From an uncultured Pelagibacteraceae bacterium (lineage in GTDB: Bacteria > Pseudomonadota > Alphaproteobacteria > Pelagibacterales > Pelagibacteraceae): DNA of 64,000 bases. The stretch spans positions 1 to 64,000 of the forward strand of contig CACKHN010000003.1 of the NCBI GenBank assembly GCA_902599995.1. The letters are read 5' to 3'. Made by a program: the position numbers and the translations under genes. A model generated the notes under the pieces. The model had not been told where the DNA came from. It was given only the letters and a program-made list of their open reading frames with translations, and searched no databases. Position 1 is the first letter of the stretch. Each line of letters opens with the position of its first letter. Positions 29,014-38,828 of the stretch are shown in pieces.

Positions 29014-29866
29014 TTTTTAGTTTTAAACAATAATTGTAAACTAGTTTTTTTGAAACCTCACTATTTTGACAGATTAGATCAGTAATTTCTTTTATTGTAA
29101 ATTTATTAATCATTTTATTGATAATATTGATATCAGATTCACTCAAATATTTAGAATTGTTTTCTAGAATTTTTTTTTCCGAAATAACAATCGTTATCTC
29201 ACCTTTTGGTTCCTTTTGAAATTCTGTTAATTCATCTACGTTTACTCTCATAAACTCTTCATACAACTTAGTAATTTCTCTACAAATGACAATTTTTCTA
29301 CCGCTAAAATATTTTTTAATTTCGGGTATAATTTTATTGATTTTTTTAGGTGATACAAAAAGAACAACTGTTGAACCAAATACTGATAGTCTTTTTAACT
29401 CTTTTATTATTTGTTGCTTTTTATCTGGTAAAAAACCATTAAAAAAAAATTGGTCAGAAAATCCACTTATCGATACAGCAGTTGCAACTACTGACGGTCC
29501 AGGTATTGGAACAATTTTAATATTATTTTTAACACACTCATTGACTAAAATTGAGCCTGGATCAGAGATAGTAGGTGTTCCAGCATCAGAAATCAGGGAT
29601 ATTATTTTTCCAGATTTTAAATACTCAATTATCTTTAAAGTATTTTTTTTTTCATTAAATTTATGATTTGCAATCATATTTGATCTGATTTCATGGTTGT
29701 TTAATAAGTTTTTTGAAATACGGGTATCTTCGCACAAAATAAAATCAGATTGTTTTAATATTTCTAATGCTCTTAGAGTAATATCTTTTAAATTACCAAT
29801 TGGCGTAGAAACTATATAAAGACCATGTTCATTATCTTTTATTTTAGATTGTTTTTTAATGATCAT
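29003..29866 (-). CDS. rsmI: 16S rRNA (cytidine1402-2'-O)-methyltransferase
   Basis: Methylates C1402 of 16S rRNA in the decoding centre. The tetrapyrrole-methylase fold shows GLYIVSTPIGNLKDITLRALEIL near the N-terminus, LCEDTRIS, and LISDAGTPTISDPG. Length is 287 residues. In many proteobacteria rsmI lies beside the penicillin-binding-protein activator, as here (divergent, 34-base gap), and near a BON lipoprotein. yraN, often in this cluster, is absent. Confidence 0.95.
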   Translation of the reverse strand: MIIKKQSKIKDNEHGLYIVSTPIGNLKDITLRALEILKQSDFILCEDTRISKNLLNNHEIRSNMIANHKFNEKKNTLKIIEYLKSGKIISLISDAGTPTISDPGSILVNECVKNNIKIVPIPGPSVVATAVSISGFSDQFFFNGFLPDKKQQIIKELKRLSVFGSTVVLFVSPKKINKIIPEIKKYFSGRKIVICREITKLYEEFMRVNVDELTEFQKEPKGEITIVISEKKILENNSKYLSESDINIINKMINKFTIKEITDLICQNSEVSKKLVYNYCLKLKNEN

Positions 29867-29900
29867 AATTTAGCTTAAAAAATATTATACTAGCATTAAA

Positions 29901-31055
29901 ATGATTAAATTAATTAAAATTCTTATTATTATTAAATTTGGATTACTTTTAGTATTTTTTCAAACAGTAAGTGCAAACGAAAAAATTAAAATTGGTTTAT
30001 TAATACCAATGACTGGTTCAAATAAACAAATTGGTCAATCAATTATAAAAGCTGTAAGTTTAGCTGTAAAAGATATTGATAATAACTTAATTGAAATTTA
30101 TCCTAAAGATACAGCATCTAGACCTAATCAAACTCTTAAGTCAGCGTTTGAATTAAAACAGATGGGTATAAAGATAGTGATAGGCCCAGTCTTTTATGAA
30201 AGTTTAACTTATTTAGATGAAATGAATGATTTAACTTTTTTATCTTTAACAAACAAAACATTAGATCTTCCTAAAAATGTCATATCGGCAGGTATAAATT
30301 CTACCTCCCAGTACAATACCATCAAAAAATTTTTAGAAAAAAAAAATATCGAAAAAACAATTTTTTTGACTCCTATTAGAGAATATGAGTTTGAAATAAA
30401 AAAAGGAATTAAAGACTCAAAAATAAAAACTTTTAAATCATATGATTATAATACTGATCCAACTAAACTTACAAAACAAATTGAAGAAATTACAAAGTAT
30501 AGAATTAGAAAACAAAATTTGGAAGATGAAATTAAAAGAATCAAAAGATCAAATGAAGCTAACAAAGAAAAAAAAATAAAAAACTTAGAGAAAAGATATA
30601 CTATTGGGAATTTAAACTTTGATGCAGTTGTTATTGCTGATTTTGATGAAAGTTTAAAAAGTGTAACCACATCACTTTTATACACTGATGTGCAACCTAA
30701 AAAAAAATATTTTATAACACTCAATCAATGGTTTGATGAAAGTTTATTAAATCAAACAGATATTCAACCAATATATTATCCCTCAATAAATAAAGAAAAC
30801 TTTGATGATTATAAAATTAAATATTTTAATGCCTTTAATGAAGATCCATCACATTTATCATTGTTAAGTTACGATTTAGTGGGTTTAGTTTATTATTTAT
30901 CTTTCAAGTCAGACCTTTCAAATTTAAGTAAACTATTTAAAAAGCAAAACTCTTTTAAAGGTAAAATAGGAATATTCGATGTAAAAAATAATAAAATTAA
31001 TCACAAATTAAATTTTTATAAAATTGATAACAAAGAACTCATAAAAATTTTCTAA
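29901..31055 (+). CDS. Penicillin-binding-protein activator-like periplasmic protein
   Basis: A 384-residue exported protein with a signal peptide (IKFGLLLVFFQTVSA) and a type I periplasmic-binding fold (KIKIGLLIPMTGSNKQIGQSIIKAVSLAVKDI). This is the C-terminal fold of LpoA, which activates PBP1a, and adjacency to rsmI supports that link. The N-terminal TPR part of E. coli LpoA is missing. A charged coiled-coil-like insertion lies around 198-233. It could instead be an amino-acid binding protein, but no transporter genes adjoin. Its end overlaps rdgB by 17 bases. Confidence 0.75.
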   Translation: MIKLIKILIIIKFGLLLVFFQTVSANEKIKIGLLIPMTGSNKQIGQSIIKAVSLAVKDIDNNLIEIYPKDTASRPNQTLKSAFELKQMGIKIVIGPVFYESLTYLDEMNDLTFLSLTNKTLDLPKNVISAGINSTSQYNTIKKFLEKKNIEKTIFLTPIREYEFEIKKGIKDSKIKTFKSYDYNTDPTKLTKQIEEITKYRIRKQNLEDEIKRIKRSNEANKEKKIKNLEKRYTIGNLNFDAVVIADFDESLKSVTTSLLYTDVQPKKKYFITLNQWFDESLLNQTDIQPIYYPSINKENFDDYKIKYFNAFNEDPSHLSLLSYDLVGLVYYLSFKSDLSNLSKLFKKQNSFKGKIGIFDVKNNKINHKLNFYKIDNKELIKIF

Positions 31056-31641
31056 GTTTTTTAAAAGCAAAGTATCTATGATCTGTTTTATATTTTATAG
31101 CAGGTCTCATTTCTCCAAATGTTTTTTTTTTATTTTTGGGAATAAAAATAGGGTCATAGCCAAAACCATTTCTTCCTTTAGGTTTATTTGAGATATGCCC
31201 CTCAACTTTAGCTTGAACACAAGCAATTTTTTTTTCTAAATACGAAATAGATAAAGCACATACAAATCTAGCTCTAATTTTTTTATGTTTCCAGTATTTA
31301 TTTTTTTTATTAAGTTCTCTATAAATTTTTTTAATAGCCTTATTAAAGTCTCCCTTCTTTCCACCCCATCTAGCAGAATAAATACCAGGATCTTTGTTTA
31401 ATAGATCTATTTCTAAACCAGAGTCGTCAGCTAAACATAGCAGTCCTGTTTTTTTTGAAAAATATTTAGATTTTATAAGAGAGTTTTCTTTAAAAGTTTT
31501 CCCATTTTCTATAGGACTTTTAAGGTTAAATTCAGATGTTGAGTGAATTTCTATATATTTTGGTAATAAATTCTTGATTTCTTGCAGTTTGCCTTTGTTG
31601 TTGGTTCCAATAAGTAATTTTTCTATTTTTTGTTTTGACAT
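31039..31641 (-). CDS. rdgB: RdgB/HAM1 non-canonical purine NTP pyrophosphatase
   Basis: Hydrolyses ITP, dITP and XTP. The family signature IGTNNKGKLQEIKNLL lies at the N-terminus, with DDSGLEIDLL and YSARWGG following, and GRNGFGYDPIFIP near 160. Length of 200 residues is standard. It is divergent from grpE across 36 bases. Confidence 0.95.
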   Translation of the reverse strand: MSKQKIEKLLIGTNNKGKLQEIKNLLPKYIEIHSTSEFNLKSPIENGKTFKENSLIKSKYFSKKTGLLCLADDSGLEIDLLNKDPGIYSARWGGKKGDFNKAIKKIYRELNKKNKYWKHKKIRARFVCALSISYLEKKIACVQAKVEGHISNKPKGRNGFGYDPIFIPKNKKKTFGEMRPAIKYKTDHRYFAFKKLRKFL

Positions 31642-31677
31642 CTAGAAATTATCAAAATGCTTACCATATAAGGCTTA

Positions 31678-32328
31678 ATGGAAAAAGAAGAAAACCAAAA
31701 CGTAACTACAAAAGACCATCAGGGGCCAAACAAAGAAACAGCTAAACCTGATGAACATATAGATAGTGAGAAAACGCTAGATACAAACCAAGAAGCTAAA
31801 GAAGAAGTTAAAGAGCCTTCACCAGAAGAAAAAATTGCTGAACTCGAAGACAAAGTTGCAAGAACTTTCGCTGAGATGGAAAATCAAAGAAGAAGATTTG
31901 AAAAAGAAAAAGAGGAAGCATTTGAATATGGTGGTTACAGTTTTGCTAAAGAAGCTTTAAATTTAATTGATAATTTAGAACGTTCGAGACAAATTTTAGA
32001 AACAGACGAACAATTAAAGAATACTGAGGCTCTCAAAAAATCCTTGGAACATTTAGACATTATTAAAAAAGACTCAATTTCGATTTTTGAAAAAAATAAT
32101 ATTAAACCAATAGAGAGTTTGAATAAAAAATTAGATCCTAACTTACATCAAGCAATGATGGAAATAGAGGATGATACTAAAGAACCTGGAACTATTATTC
32201 AAGAAATTCAAAAAGGATTTACAATCAAAGATCGGCTGCTTAGACCCTCTTTAGTTGGAGTATCTAAGAAAGTTCCTAAAAAAGAAGAAAAAACCGAGGA
32301 AAACAAAGAAAATACGGGAGATAAATAA
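31678..32328 (+). CDS. grpE: Nucleotide exchange factor GrpE
   Basis: Releases ADP from DnaK. The 216-residue protein has an acidic N-terminus, a long coiled coil (about 50-90) and the GrpE head (ALNLIDNLERSRQIL; MEIEDDTKEPGTIIQEIQKGFTIKDRLLRPSLVGVSK). It is followed after 60 bases by dnaK, forming a grpE-dnaK-dnaJ chaperone cluster. Confidence 0.95.
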   Translation: MEKEENQNVTTKDHQGPNKETAKPDEHIDSEKTLDTNQEAKEEVKEPSPEEKIAELEDKVARTFAEMENQRRRFEKEKEEAFEYGGYSFAKEALNLIDNLERSRQILETDEQLKNTEALKKSLEHLDIIKKDSISIFEKNNIKPIESLNKKLDPNLHQAMMEIEDDTKEPGTIIQEIQKGFTIKDRLLRPSLVGVSKKVPKKEEKTEENKENTGDK

Positions 32329-32329
32329 T

Positions 32330-32363
32330 TCTACAATTAACTTGTAGATCGAAATTTAGATCT
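32330..32363 (+). other. Overlapping hairpins between grpE and dnaK
   Basis: TCTACAA-TTAAC-TTGTAGA (32330-32348) is a perfect 7-bp stem. A second 5-bp stem, AGATC/GATCT, begins within its 3' arm. No T-run follows, so it does not look like a terminator. It could be a processing or stability structure between the two messages. Confidence 0.45.
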
Positions 32364-32388
32364 TATATGACGGAAAGGATATTAAACT

Positions 32389-34314
32389 ATGAGTAAAATT
32401 ATTGGAATAGATTTAGGTACAACTAACTCATGCGTTGCGATAATGGAAGGGACGCAAGCAAAGGTATTAGAAAATGCAGAAGGTGCGAGAACAACCCCTT
32501 CAGTTGTAGCCTTTACAGATGAAAATGAAAAATTAATTGGTCAACCAGCCAAAAGACAAGCGGTAACAAACCCAGAAAATACAATCTTTGCAGTTAAAAG
32601 ATTAATTGGACGAAACTTTGATGACCCTACAGTTAAAAAAGATGTCGAGGCTGCACCTTTTAAAATAGTAAATTCTGAAAAAGGTGATGCTTGGATTGAA
32701 GCTAAGGGCGAAAAATATTCACCATCTCAAATATCAGCATTTATATTACAAAAAATGAAAGAAACTGCTGAAAAATATTTAGGTCAAGCGGTAACTAAGG
32801 CAGTAATTACTGTGCCAGCATATTTTAATGATGCCCAAAGACAAGCGACCAAAGATGCAGGAAAAATTGCTGGATTAGAAGTTTTAAGAATTATAAATGA
32901 ACCTACTGCTGCATCGCTTGCATATGGATTAGATAAAAAACAAAATAAAAAAATAGCAGTTTATGATTTAGGTGGAGGAACATTTGATGTTTCTATTTTA
33001 GAATTAGGTGACGGTGTTTTTGAGGTAAAATCAACTAACGGAGACACTTTTTTAGGTGGTGAAGATTTTGATAATGCGATTGTGGATTATTTAGTTTCTG
33101 AATTTAAAAAAGATAACGGTATTGATCTTAAATCTGACAAACTTGCTTTACAAAGATTAAAAGAAGCTGCAGAAAAAGCAAAAATCGAATTATCGTCTGC
33201 AGAACAAACTGATATCAATTTACCTTTTATTACTGCAGACAAGACAGGTCCTAAACATATCAACCTAAAAATGACTAGAGCAAAACTTGAAGCCCTAGTT
33301 GAAGACTTAATTGCCAGAACTATTCCTCCGTGCAAAACCGCTTTAAAAGATGCAGGAATTAACGCTAGTGAAATTGATGAAGTAGTTATGGTAGGTGGTA
33401 TGACTAGAATGCCAAAAGTTATAGATGAAGTAAAAAATTTCTTTGGCAAAGACCCAAATAAAAGTGTTAATCCAGATGAGGTGGTAGCTATGGGTGCTGC
33501 AATTCAAGCTGGTGTATTACAAGGTGATGTCAAAGATGTTTTATTATTAGATGTAACACCTTTGTCTCTAGGCATTGAGACGCTTGGGGGAGTTTCAACT
33601 AAACTAATCGATAAAAACACAACAATACCAACTAAAAAGAGCCAAGTATTTTCAACTGCAGAAGATAATCAGCCAGCTGTATCCATAAGAGTTTTACAGG
33701 GTGAAAGAGAAATGGCTGCTGACAATAAAGCGCTAGGTAATTTTGAGCTTGTTGGTATAGCACCTGCACCAAGAGGTGTTCCTCAGATTGAAGTAACTTT
33801 TGATATTGATGCGAATGGTATTGTAAATGTTTCTGCTAAAGACAAAGGAACTGGAAAAGAACAAAAAATTCAAATTCAAGCTTCTGGTGGACTGAGCGAT
33901 GAAGAGATTGAAAAAATGGTTAAAGATGCAGAAGCTAATAAAGAAGCAGATAAGAAAAAAAGAGAGTCTGTTGATGTTAGAAATCAAGCTGATACTTTAA
34001 TCCACTCTACTGAAAAAAACTTAAAGGAACATGGAACAAAAATTTCTGATGCAGAAAAAAAAGCAATTGAGGATGCTTCATCGGCTGTAAGAGAAGCTTT
34101 AAAAGGTGAAGATATTGAAGATATCAAGAAAAAAACAGAGGCTTTAGTTCAAGCTTCAATGAAACTTGGAGAAGCAATCTACAAATCACAACAAAGTGCA
34201 AAACCTGAGTCTGGAAAAGATGATGGTGGAGATGATGCAGGTAAAAAAGACGAAAATGTTGTTGATGCTGATTTCGAAGAAGTGAAAGACGAGAATAAAG
34301 AAAAAAGCGCATAA
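32389..34314 (+). CDS. dnaK: Chaperone DnaK (Hsp70)
   Basis: ATP-driven chaperone. N-terminal [14 protein letters not shown], phosphate loops [12 protein letters not shown] and the VGGMTRMP motif, substrate-binding domain from about 385 ([16 protein letters not shown]), helical lid, and acidic tail [11 protein letters not shown]. Length of 641 residues is typical. An AAAGGAT ribosome site precedes the ATG. Confidence 0.98.
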   Translation: MSKIIGIDLGTTNSCVAIMEGTQAKVLENAEGARTTPSVVAFTDENEKLIGQPAKRQAVTNPENTIFAVKRLIGRNFDDPTVKKDVEAAPFKIVNSEKGDAWIEAKGEKYSPSQISAFILQKMKETAEKYLGQAVTKAVITVPAYFNDAQRQATKDAGKIAGLEVLRIINEPTAASLAYGLDKKQNKKIAVYDLGGGTFDVSILELGDGVFEVKSTNGDTFLGGEDFDNAIVDYLVSEFKKDNGIDLKSDKLALQRLKEAAEKAKIELSSAEQTDINLPFITADKTGPKHINLKMTRAKLEALVEDLIARTIPPCKTALKDAGINASEIDEVVMVGGMTRMPKVIDEVKNFFGKDPNKSVNPDEVVAMGAAIQAGVLQGDVKDVLLLDVTPLSLGIETLGGVSTKLIDKNTTIPTKKSQVFSTAEDNQPAVSIRVLQGEREMAADNKALGNFELVGIAPAPRGVPQIEVTFDIDANGIVNVSAKDKGTGKEQKIQIQASGGLSDEEIEKMVKDAEANKEADKKKRESVDVRNQADTLIHSTEKNLKEHGTKISDAEKKAIEDASSAVREALKGEDIEDIKKKTEALVQASMKLGEAIYKSQQSAKPESGKDDGGDDAGKKDENVVDADFEEVKDENKEKSA

Positions 34315-34342
34315 ACTGACATTTAATGTCTGCGGTAATTAA

Positions 34343-35470
34343 ATGGCTAAAAGAGACTATTATGATGTCCTGGGCGTTAGTAAAAATGCTAGTCCAGAAG
34401 ATTTAAAATCAGCTTACCGAAAATTAGCAGTAAAATATCATCCAGACAAAAATCCTGGTGATACTAAGGCAGAAGATAAATTTAAAGAAGCAAGCGAAGC
34501 CTACGGTATTCTATCCGATAAAGAAAAAAAACAAAACTACGATAACTTTGGTCATGCTGCATTTGAAAATGGGGGTGGGCGATCTGGTGGTGGTTTTAGT
34601 GGATTTAATGGTGCTGATTTTTCCGATATTTTTGAGGATTTTTTTGGTGATTTTGGTGGAGGTGGAAGATCAAGAAGTAGACGAACTAACAATAGAGGAT
34701 CAGATTTAAGATATGATTTATCTATTTCACTTGAAGAGGCTTATCACGGAAAAAAACAAGATATTAAATTTTCAACAACCGAAAAATGTGGCACTTGCAA
34801 AGGGAGTGGTTCAAAACCTGGTACTTCTCCAGATACTTGCTCATATTGTGGTGGAAATGGTCGAGTAAGATCTAATCAAGGTTTTTTTACTGTTCAACAA
34901 ACCTGTCCACAATGTAATGGTAATGGTGAAGAAATAACAAACCCTTGCAGTGATTGTAATGGTCAAGGAAAAACACAGGCGTCCAAGAAAATAGCCGTTA
35001 CTATTCCAAGAGGTGTTGATGATGGCACCAGAATTAGATTAGCTGGTAAGGGTGAAGCTGGAAGTAGAGGTGGTTCCACCGGAGACTTATATTTATTTAT
35101 AAATGTAAATTCTCATAACCTATTTAAGCGATCAGATGAAAATTTGTTTTTTGAATTTCCTATTTCTCTTGCTGATGCAGCTCTTGGTACAACGATAGAA
35201 ATCCCGACTATTGACGGAGGTAGAGCTAAAATAAAGATACCAGATGGTACTCAAAACGGTAAGCAATTCAGATTAAAGGGTAAAGGGATGCCTTTTATGC
35301 GCAGAGGTGATTATGGAGATCTATACGTACAAGTTAAAACTGAAGTACCAGTATACTTAAATAAAAAGCAAAAAGAATTACTCGAGCAATTTAGAGAAAT
35401 TGAAAACGAAAAGTCTAATCCAAGTATTAAAAAATTCTTTCAAAAAGCTAAAGATTTTTGGAAAAACTAA
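34343..35470 (+). CDS. dnaJ: Chaperone DnaJ (Hsp40)
   Basis: Co-chaperone that stimulates DnaK ATPase. It has a J domain with HPD near 32-34, a Gly/Phe-rich linker (about 75-110), four complete CxxCxGxG zinc repeats (about 150-215), and C-terminal substrate-binding domains. Length is 375 residues. A weak hairpin (GACAT-TTA-ATGTC, 34318-34330) lies in the 28-base gap after dnaK. Confidence 0.97.
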   Translation: MAKRDYYDVLGVSKNASPEDLKSAYRKLAVKYHPDKNPGDTKAEDKFKEASEAYGILSDKEKKQNYDNFGHAAFENGGGRSGGGFSGFNGADFSDIFEDFFGDFGGGGRSRSRRTNNRGSDLRYDLSISLEEAYHGKKQDIKFSTTEKCGTCKGSGSKPGTSPDTCSYCGGNGRVRSNQGFFTVQQTCPQCNGNGEEITNPCSDCNGQGKTQASKKIAVTIPRGVDDGTRIRLAGKGEAGSRGGSTGDLYLFINVNSHNLFKRSDENLFFEFPISLADAALGTTIEIPTIDGGRAKIKIPDGTQNGKQFRLKGKGMPFMRRGDYGDLYVQVKTEVPVYLNKKQKELLEQFREIENEKSNPSIKKFFQKAKDFWKN

Positions 35471-35525
35471 CCTTTAATTAAATACAATAACATTTATAGT
35501 ATCCCTAAAAGAATGGTGGTTATTT

Positions 35526-36428
35526 TTGGATTCATGGTTTTCAGGTTTCAAAAAAGAAAAAATTAGTTTATCAAATAATGGTTTTGGTGAAGTAGATATA
35601 ACCTGTAGACACGGGGGAGAAGGTGAACCTTTACTGCTATTACATGGTAACCCCATGTCTCACGTAACATGGCATAAAATCATAGACGAATTAAAAAATC
35701 AATTTTATATAGTTGCATCTGACCTTAGAGGTTATGGTGAAAGCGTCGGGCCAGAGGAGGGAGGAGAAAATCATTTAAACTATTCATTCAGAGCAATGGC
35801 AGATGACCAAGTAAGACTTATGGATAAACTTGGCTTTAAAGAATTCAAAGTTGTTGGTCATGATAGAGGTGCAAGGACTGCTCACCGTATGTGTCTTGAT
35901 TTTCCAACAAAAATTAAAAAAGTTGCGATCTTCGATATTATGCCAAATAGACATATTTGGACTGTTCAAAAAAAAAATTGGGCTATGTCTAAATGGCATT
36001 GGTTATTGATGATGCAACCATATGATTTACCTGAAAAATTATTATCATCAGTGCCTGCTGAATATTATATGAAAAAGAAGTTATCTAAAAGAGGTGCTAG
36101 TTTAGACTTTTGTAAAGAAACTTTTGATGAATATGTGAAATGTTTTAATTATAAAACCATTAGAGCTTCGTGCGAAGATTACAGAGCTTCCCCAAGCTGT
36201 GATCTAGATCTAGATAACGAAGATTTTAAAAAAAATAATAAAATTCAGTGTCCTACATTAATCCTTTGGGGCGATAGGAGCGATACTGGAAAAGTTTGGG
36301 GTGATGTCTTAAATGTTTGGCAACAATACTGTGAAATAAAAGTTACCGGCAAAGGAATAGATTGTGGACATTACTTACAGGAAGAAAAGCCTGAAAACGT
36401 ATTGAGTACTCTTAAGAGTTTTTTATAA
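35526..36428 (+). CDS. Fluoroacetate/haloacetate dehalogenase-like hydrolase
   Basis: A 300-residue alpha/beta hydrolase. Nucleophile Asp113 (GHDRGAR), Arg114 and Arg117, acid Asp137 (FDIMP), His158-Trp159 (KWHW), Tyr219 (EDYR) and His282 (CGHYLQEE) coincide, with nearly constant offset, with the catalytic and halide-binding residues I recall for Rhodopseudomonas palustris fluoroacetate dehalogenase. This points to hydrolytic dehalogenation of small halo-acids. Substrate is inferred. Start is TTG 35526, supported by a GGTGG ribosome site seven bases upstream; no in-frame ATG lies near. It lies between dnaJ and dapB with its own short upstream gap. Confidence 0.78.
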   Translation: MDSWFSGFKKEKISLSNNGFGEVDITCRHGGEGEPLLLLHGNPMSHVTWHKIIDELKNQFYIVASDLRGYGESVGPEEGGENHLNYSFRAMADDQVRLMDKLGFKEFKVVGHDRGARTAHRMCLDFPTKIKKVAIFDIMPNRHIWTVQKKNWAMSKWHWLLMMQPYDLPEKLLSSVPAEYYMKKKLSKRGASLDFCKETFDEYVKCFNYKTIRASCEDYRASPSCDLDLDNEDFKKNNKIQCPTLILWGDRSDTGKVWGDVLNVWQQYCEIKVTGKGIDCGHYLQEEKPENVLSTLKSFL

Positions 36429-36466
36429 TGTTTTCATTTATAACAAAATTGTAATAAAATAATTTA

Positions 36467-37243
36467 GTGAGCAAAGTGAATTTAGCAATAACCGGTTGTA
36501 TGGGAAGAATGGGCCAACAACTGATAAAATCCTCTAAAGCTGACAAAAATATCAAATTAACTACACTTACAGAAAATAGATTAATTAAGAAAAAAATTTT
36601 AGGAATAAAAGTTAATTTAAATGATGATAAAGCTTTTAAAAATGTTGATTTAATTATCGATTTTACCGTTCCTGAATGCACTTTTGAAATTCTAAAGATT
36701 GCATCAAAGTTGAAAAAAAGATTGGTCATTGGAACAACTGGATTTACTCAAAAAGAGGAAAATTTAATTAAAAAATTTTCAAAAAAAATTCCAATACTAA
36801 AAGCTGGTAATATGAGTTTAGGGGTAAATTTATTGATGTATTTGACAGAAATTACATCCAAATCTCTAAATGATAATTATTTAAGCAAAATATTCGAAAT
36901 GCATCATAAACACAAAAAAGACTATCCGTCTGGAACTGCCCTGATGCTTGGAAAAGGAATTGCAGATGGAAAAGGTAAAAATTTATACAATTTGATTGGA
37001 AAAAAATTTTTAAATAAAAAATCTTTTCCTTATGGAAAAAAAATAAACTTTAATTCAATTCGAAAAGGAGAAATTATTGGAGAACACGAGGTAAAGTTTT
37101 CAAGTGGCAAGGAAATAATTACTTTAAACCATGAAGCATTTGATAGAGCGTTATACGCTGATGGTGCTTTGACAGCAGCTAAATGGTTAATGAACAAAAA
37201 ACCTGGCTTATATTCGATGAGAGATATGCTTAATTTTTCATAA
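36467..37243 (+). CDS. dapB: 4-hydroxy-tetrahydrodipicolinate reductase
   Basis: Second step of the lysine/diaminopimelate branch, NAD(P)H dependent. GTG start gives VSKVNLAITGCMGRMGQQLI with the nucleotide-binding glycines. Catalytic region EMHHKHKKDYPSGTA is near 145. Length of 258 residues is normal. It shares a base with the nth start. Confidence 0.95.
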   Translation: MSKVNLAITGCMGRMGQQLIKSSKADKNIKLTTLTENRLIKKKILGIKVNLNDDKAFKNVDLIIDFTVPECTFEILKIASKLKKRLVIGTTGFTQKEENLIKKFSKKIPILKAGNMSLGVNLLMYLTEITSKSLNDNYLSKIFEMHHKHKKDYPSGTALMLGKGIADGKGKNLYNLIGKKFLNKKSFPYGKKINFNSIRKGEIIGEHEVKFSSGKEIITLNHEAFDRALYADGALTAAKWLMNKKPGLYSMRDMLNFS

Positions 37244-37896
37244 TGAATGAAAAAGAAAAAGCTAAAAAAATAATAAAAATTTTAAATAAGATTTACCCTA
37301 AGGCACCAGTACCTTTAAAACACAAAAATACTTTTACACTTTTAGTGTCTGTTTTATTATCAGCACAATGTACTGATGTTAATGTTAACAACGTGACAAA
37401 AGATATCTATCCCAAATATTATAAAGCAGAGCACTTTGTAAAATTAGGCAGAAAAAGAATTGAAAAACTAATCAAAAAAATTGGAATTTTTAGAATTAAA
37501 GCAAAAAGTATTTATCTGATGTCAAAACAAATCATAGAAAAACACTCAGGAAAAGTGCCAAAGACATTTGAGGAATTAGAGCAATTACCGGGGGTTGGGC
37601 ACAAAACTGCAAGTGTAGTGATGTCGCAAGGATTTGGTTACCCGGCTTTTGCGGTTGACACTCATATACATAGACTTGCACAACGGTGGGGTTTAACCAA
37701 TGGTAAAAATGTAATTCAAACAGAAAATGATTTGAAACGAATTTTTCCAAAAAAAACTTGGTCTAAACTTCATCTTCAAATAATATTTTATGGACGAGAG
37801 TATTGTAAAGCAAGGGAATGTTATGGTTTGACTTGTAAAATATGTACCACTTGCTATCCTAACAGGAAAAAATCTGTAACCACGAAAAAAGCTTAG
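37243..37896 (+). CDS. nth: Endonuclease III with altered Fe-S cysteines
   Basis: DNA glycosylase/AP lyase for oxidised pyrimidines. The helix-hairpin-helix with catalytic Lys (LPGVGHKTASVV) and the catalytic Asp (AVDTHIHRLAQRWGL) are intact. The C-terminal cluster motif is unusual. The family pattern is C-x6-C-x2-C-x5-C. Here CKARECYGLTCKICTTC has Cys at relative positions 0, 5, 10, 13 and 16, so the second canonical Cys (7) is Gly. An alternative ligand set is possible. Length is 217 residues. It is coupled to dapB. Confidence 0.93.
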   Translation: MNEKEKAKKIIKILNKIYPKAPVPLKHKNTFTLLVSVLLSAQCTDVNVNNVTKDIYPKYYKAEHFVKLGRKRIEKLIKKIGIFRIKAKSIYLMSKQIIEKHSGKVPKTFEELEQLPGVGHKTASVVMSQGFGYPAFAVDTHIHRLAQRWGLTNGKNVIQTENDLKRIFPKKTWSKLHLQIIFYGREYCKARECYGLTCKICTTCYPNRKKSVTTKKA

Positions 37897-37898
37897 AT

Positions 37899-38828
37899 AT
37901 GAAAATTTTAGGGATTGGAAATGCAATCATTGATGTTCTTTGTAAGGTTGATGATGAATTTTTAAATAAACATTCACTAACTAAAAGTACAATGAAGCTT
38001 ATAAATGAAATTGAGTTTAAAAATTTAATTAATAAAGTAAAAATTGAAGAAACTATTTCAGGTGGATCGGTTGCTAATTCAATTGTGGGATTGTCTCAAC
38101 TAGGAAATGATGTTGGTTTTATTGGTAAGGTTAAAAATGATGATCTCGGTAAAAAATATGAGGAGGGTTTAAAAAAAGAAAATGTAAAATATTTATATTC
38201 AAAAAAAGATGAGCCTTTGCCAACTGGAAGTTGTTTAATATTAATTACTCCCGACTCTGAGAGAACAATGTGCACATTTTTAGGAACTGCAGGAAAAATT
38301 AATGATGAGGATGTAAATTTAGTTGAAGTCAAAAAATCAGACATTACTTTTCTTGAGGGTTATTTATGGGATGATGGTGATCCAAAGAAAGCCTTTGATA
38401 AAGCCATTAATAATTCGAATAAAGTTGCAATGTCATTGTCCGATCTTTTTTGTGTCGAAAGACATAAGCTACATTTTTTAGAAATGGTCAAAAATAGATT
38501 AGATATTACTTTTTGTAACGAACAAGAAATTAGCTCATTAATTGATACCACAGATTTTAATGAAGTTATTTCATTTTGTAAAAATACTAAAAAGCTAATA
38601 GTTGTTACCCGAGGTGAGAAAGGGAGTGTTGCAATAAACAAAAATGATGTAGTCGCCTGTAAAAGTAAAAAAAACTTAAATATTCAAGATTTAACTGGAG
38701 CTGGGGATCTTTTTGCTGCAGGTTTTCTTCATGGATATATTAATAATTTATCTTTAAAAGAAAGTCTTGAACTGGGTACAGACATGTCATCAAAAATTAT
38801 TCAAAAAATTGGAGCTAGACTTGATTAA
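37899..38828 (+). CDS. PfkB-family carbohydrate/adenosine kinase
   Basis: Sugar or nucleoside kinase of the ribokinase fold, 309 residues. The N-terminal glycine pair is in SGGSVANSIVGLSQLG, and the C-terminal anion hole and catalytic Asp are in DLTGAGDLFAAGFLHG. N-terminal GIGNAIIDVL resembles alphaproteobacterial proteins annotated as adenosine kinase. The substrate cannot be fixed from sequence. It lies two bases after nth; its last bases overlap the small minus-strand gene. Confidence 0.88.
   Translation: MKILGIGNAIIDVLCKVDDEFLNKHSLTKSTMKLINEIEFKNLINKVKIEETISGGSVANSIVGLSQLGNDVGFIGKVKNDDLGKKYEEGLKKENVKYLYSKKDEPLPTGSCLILITPDSERTMCTFLGTAGKINDEDVNLVEVKKSDITFLEGYLWDDGDPKKAFDKAINNSNKVAMSLSDLFCVERHKLHFLEMVKNRLDITFCNEQEISSLIDTTDFNEVISFCKNTKKLIVVTRGEKGSVAINKNDVVACKSKKNLNIQDLTGAGDLFAAGFLHGYINNLSLKESLELGTDMSSKIIQKIGARLD

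Noticed and set aside
33087..33449. A 120-codon open frame antisense to dnaK
   Set aside because: Known artefact class: dnaK often has long antisense frames from codon bias. No independent support.
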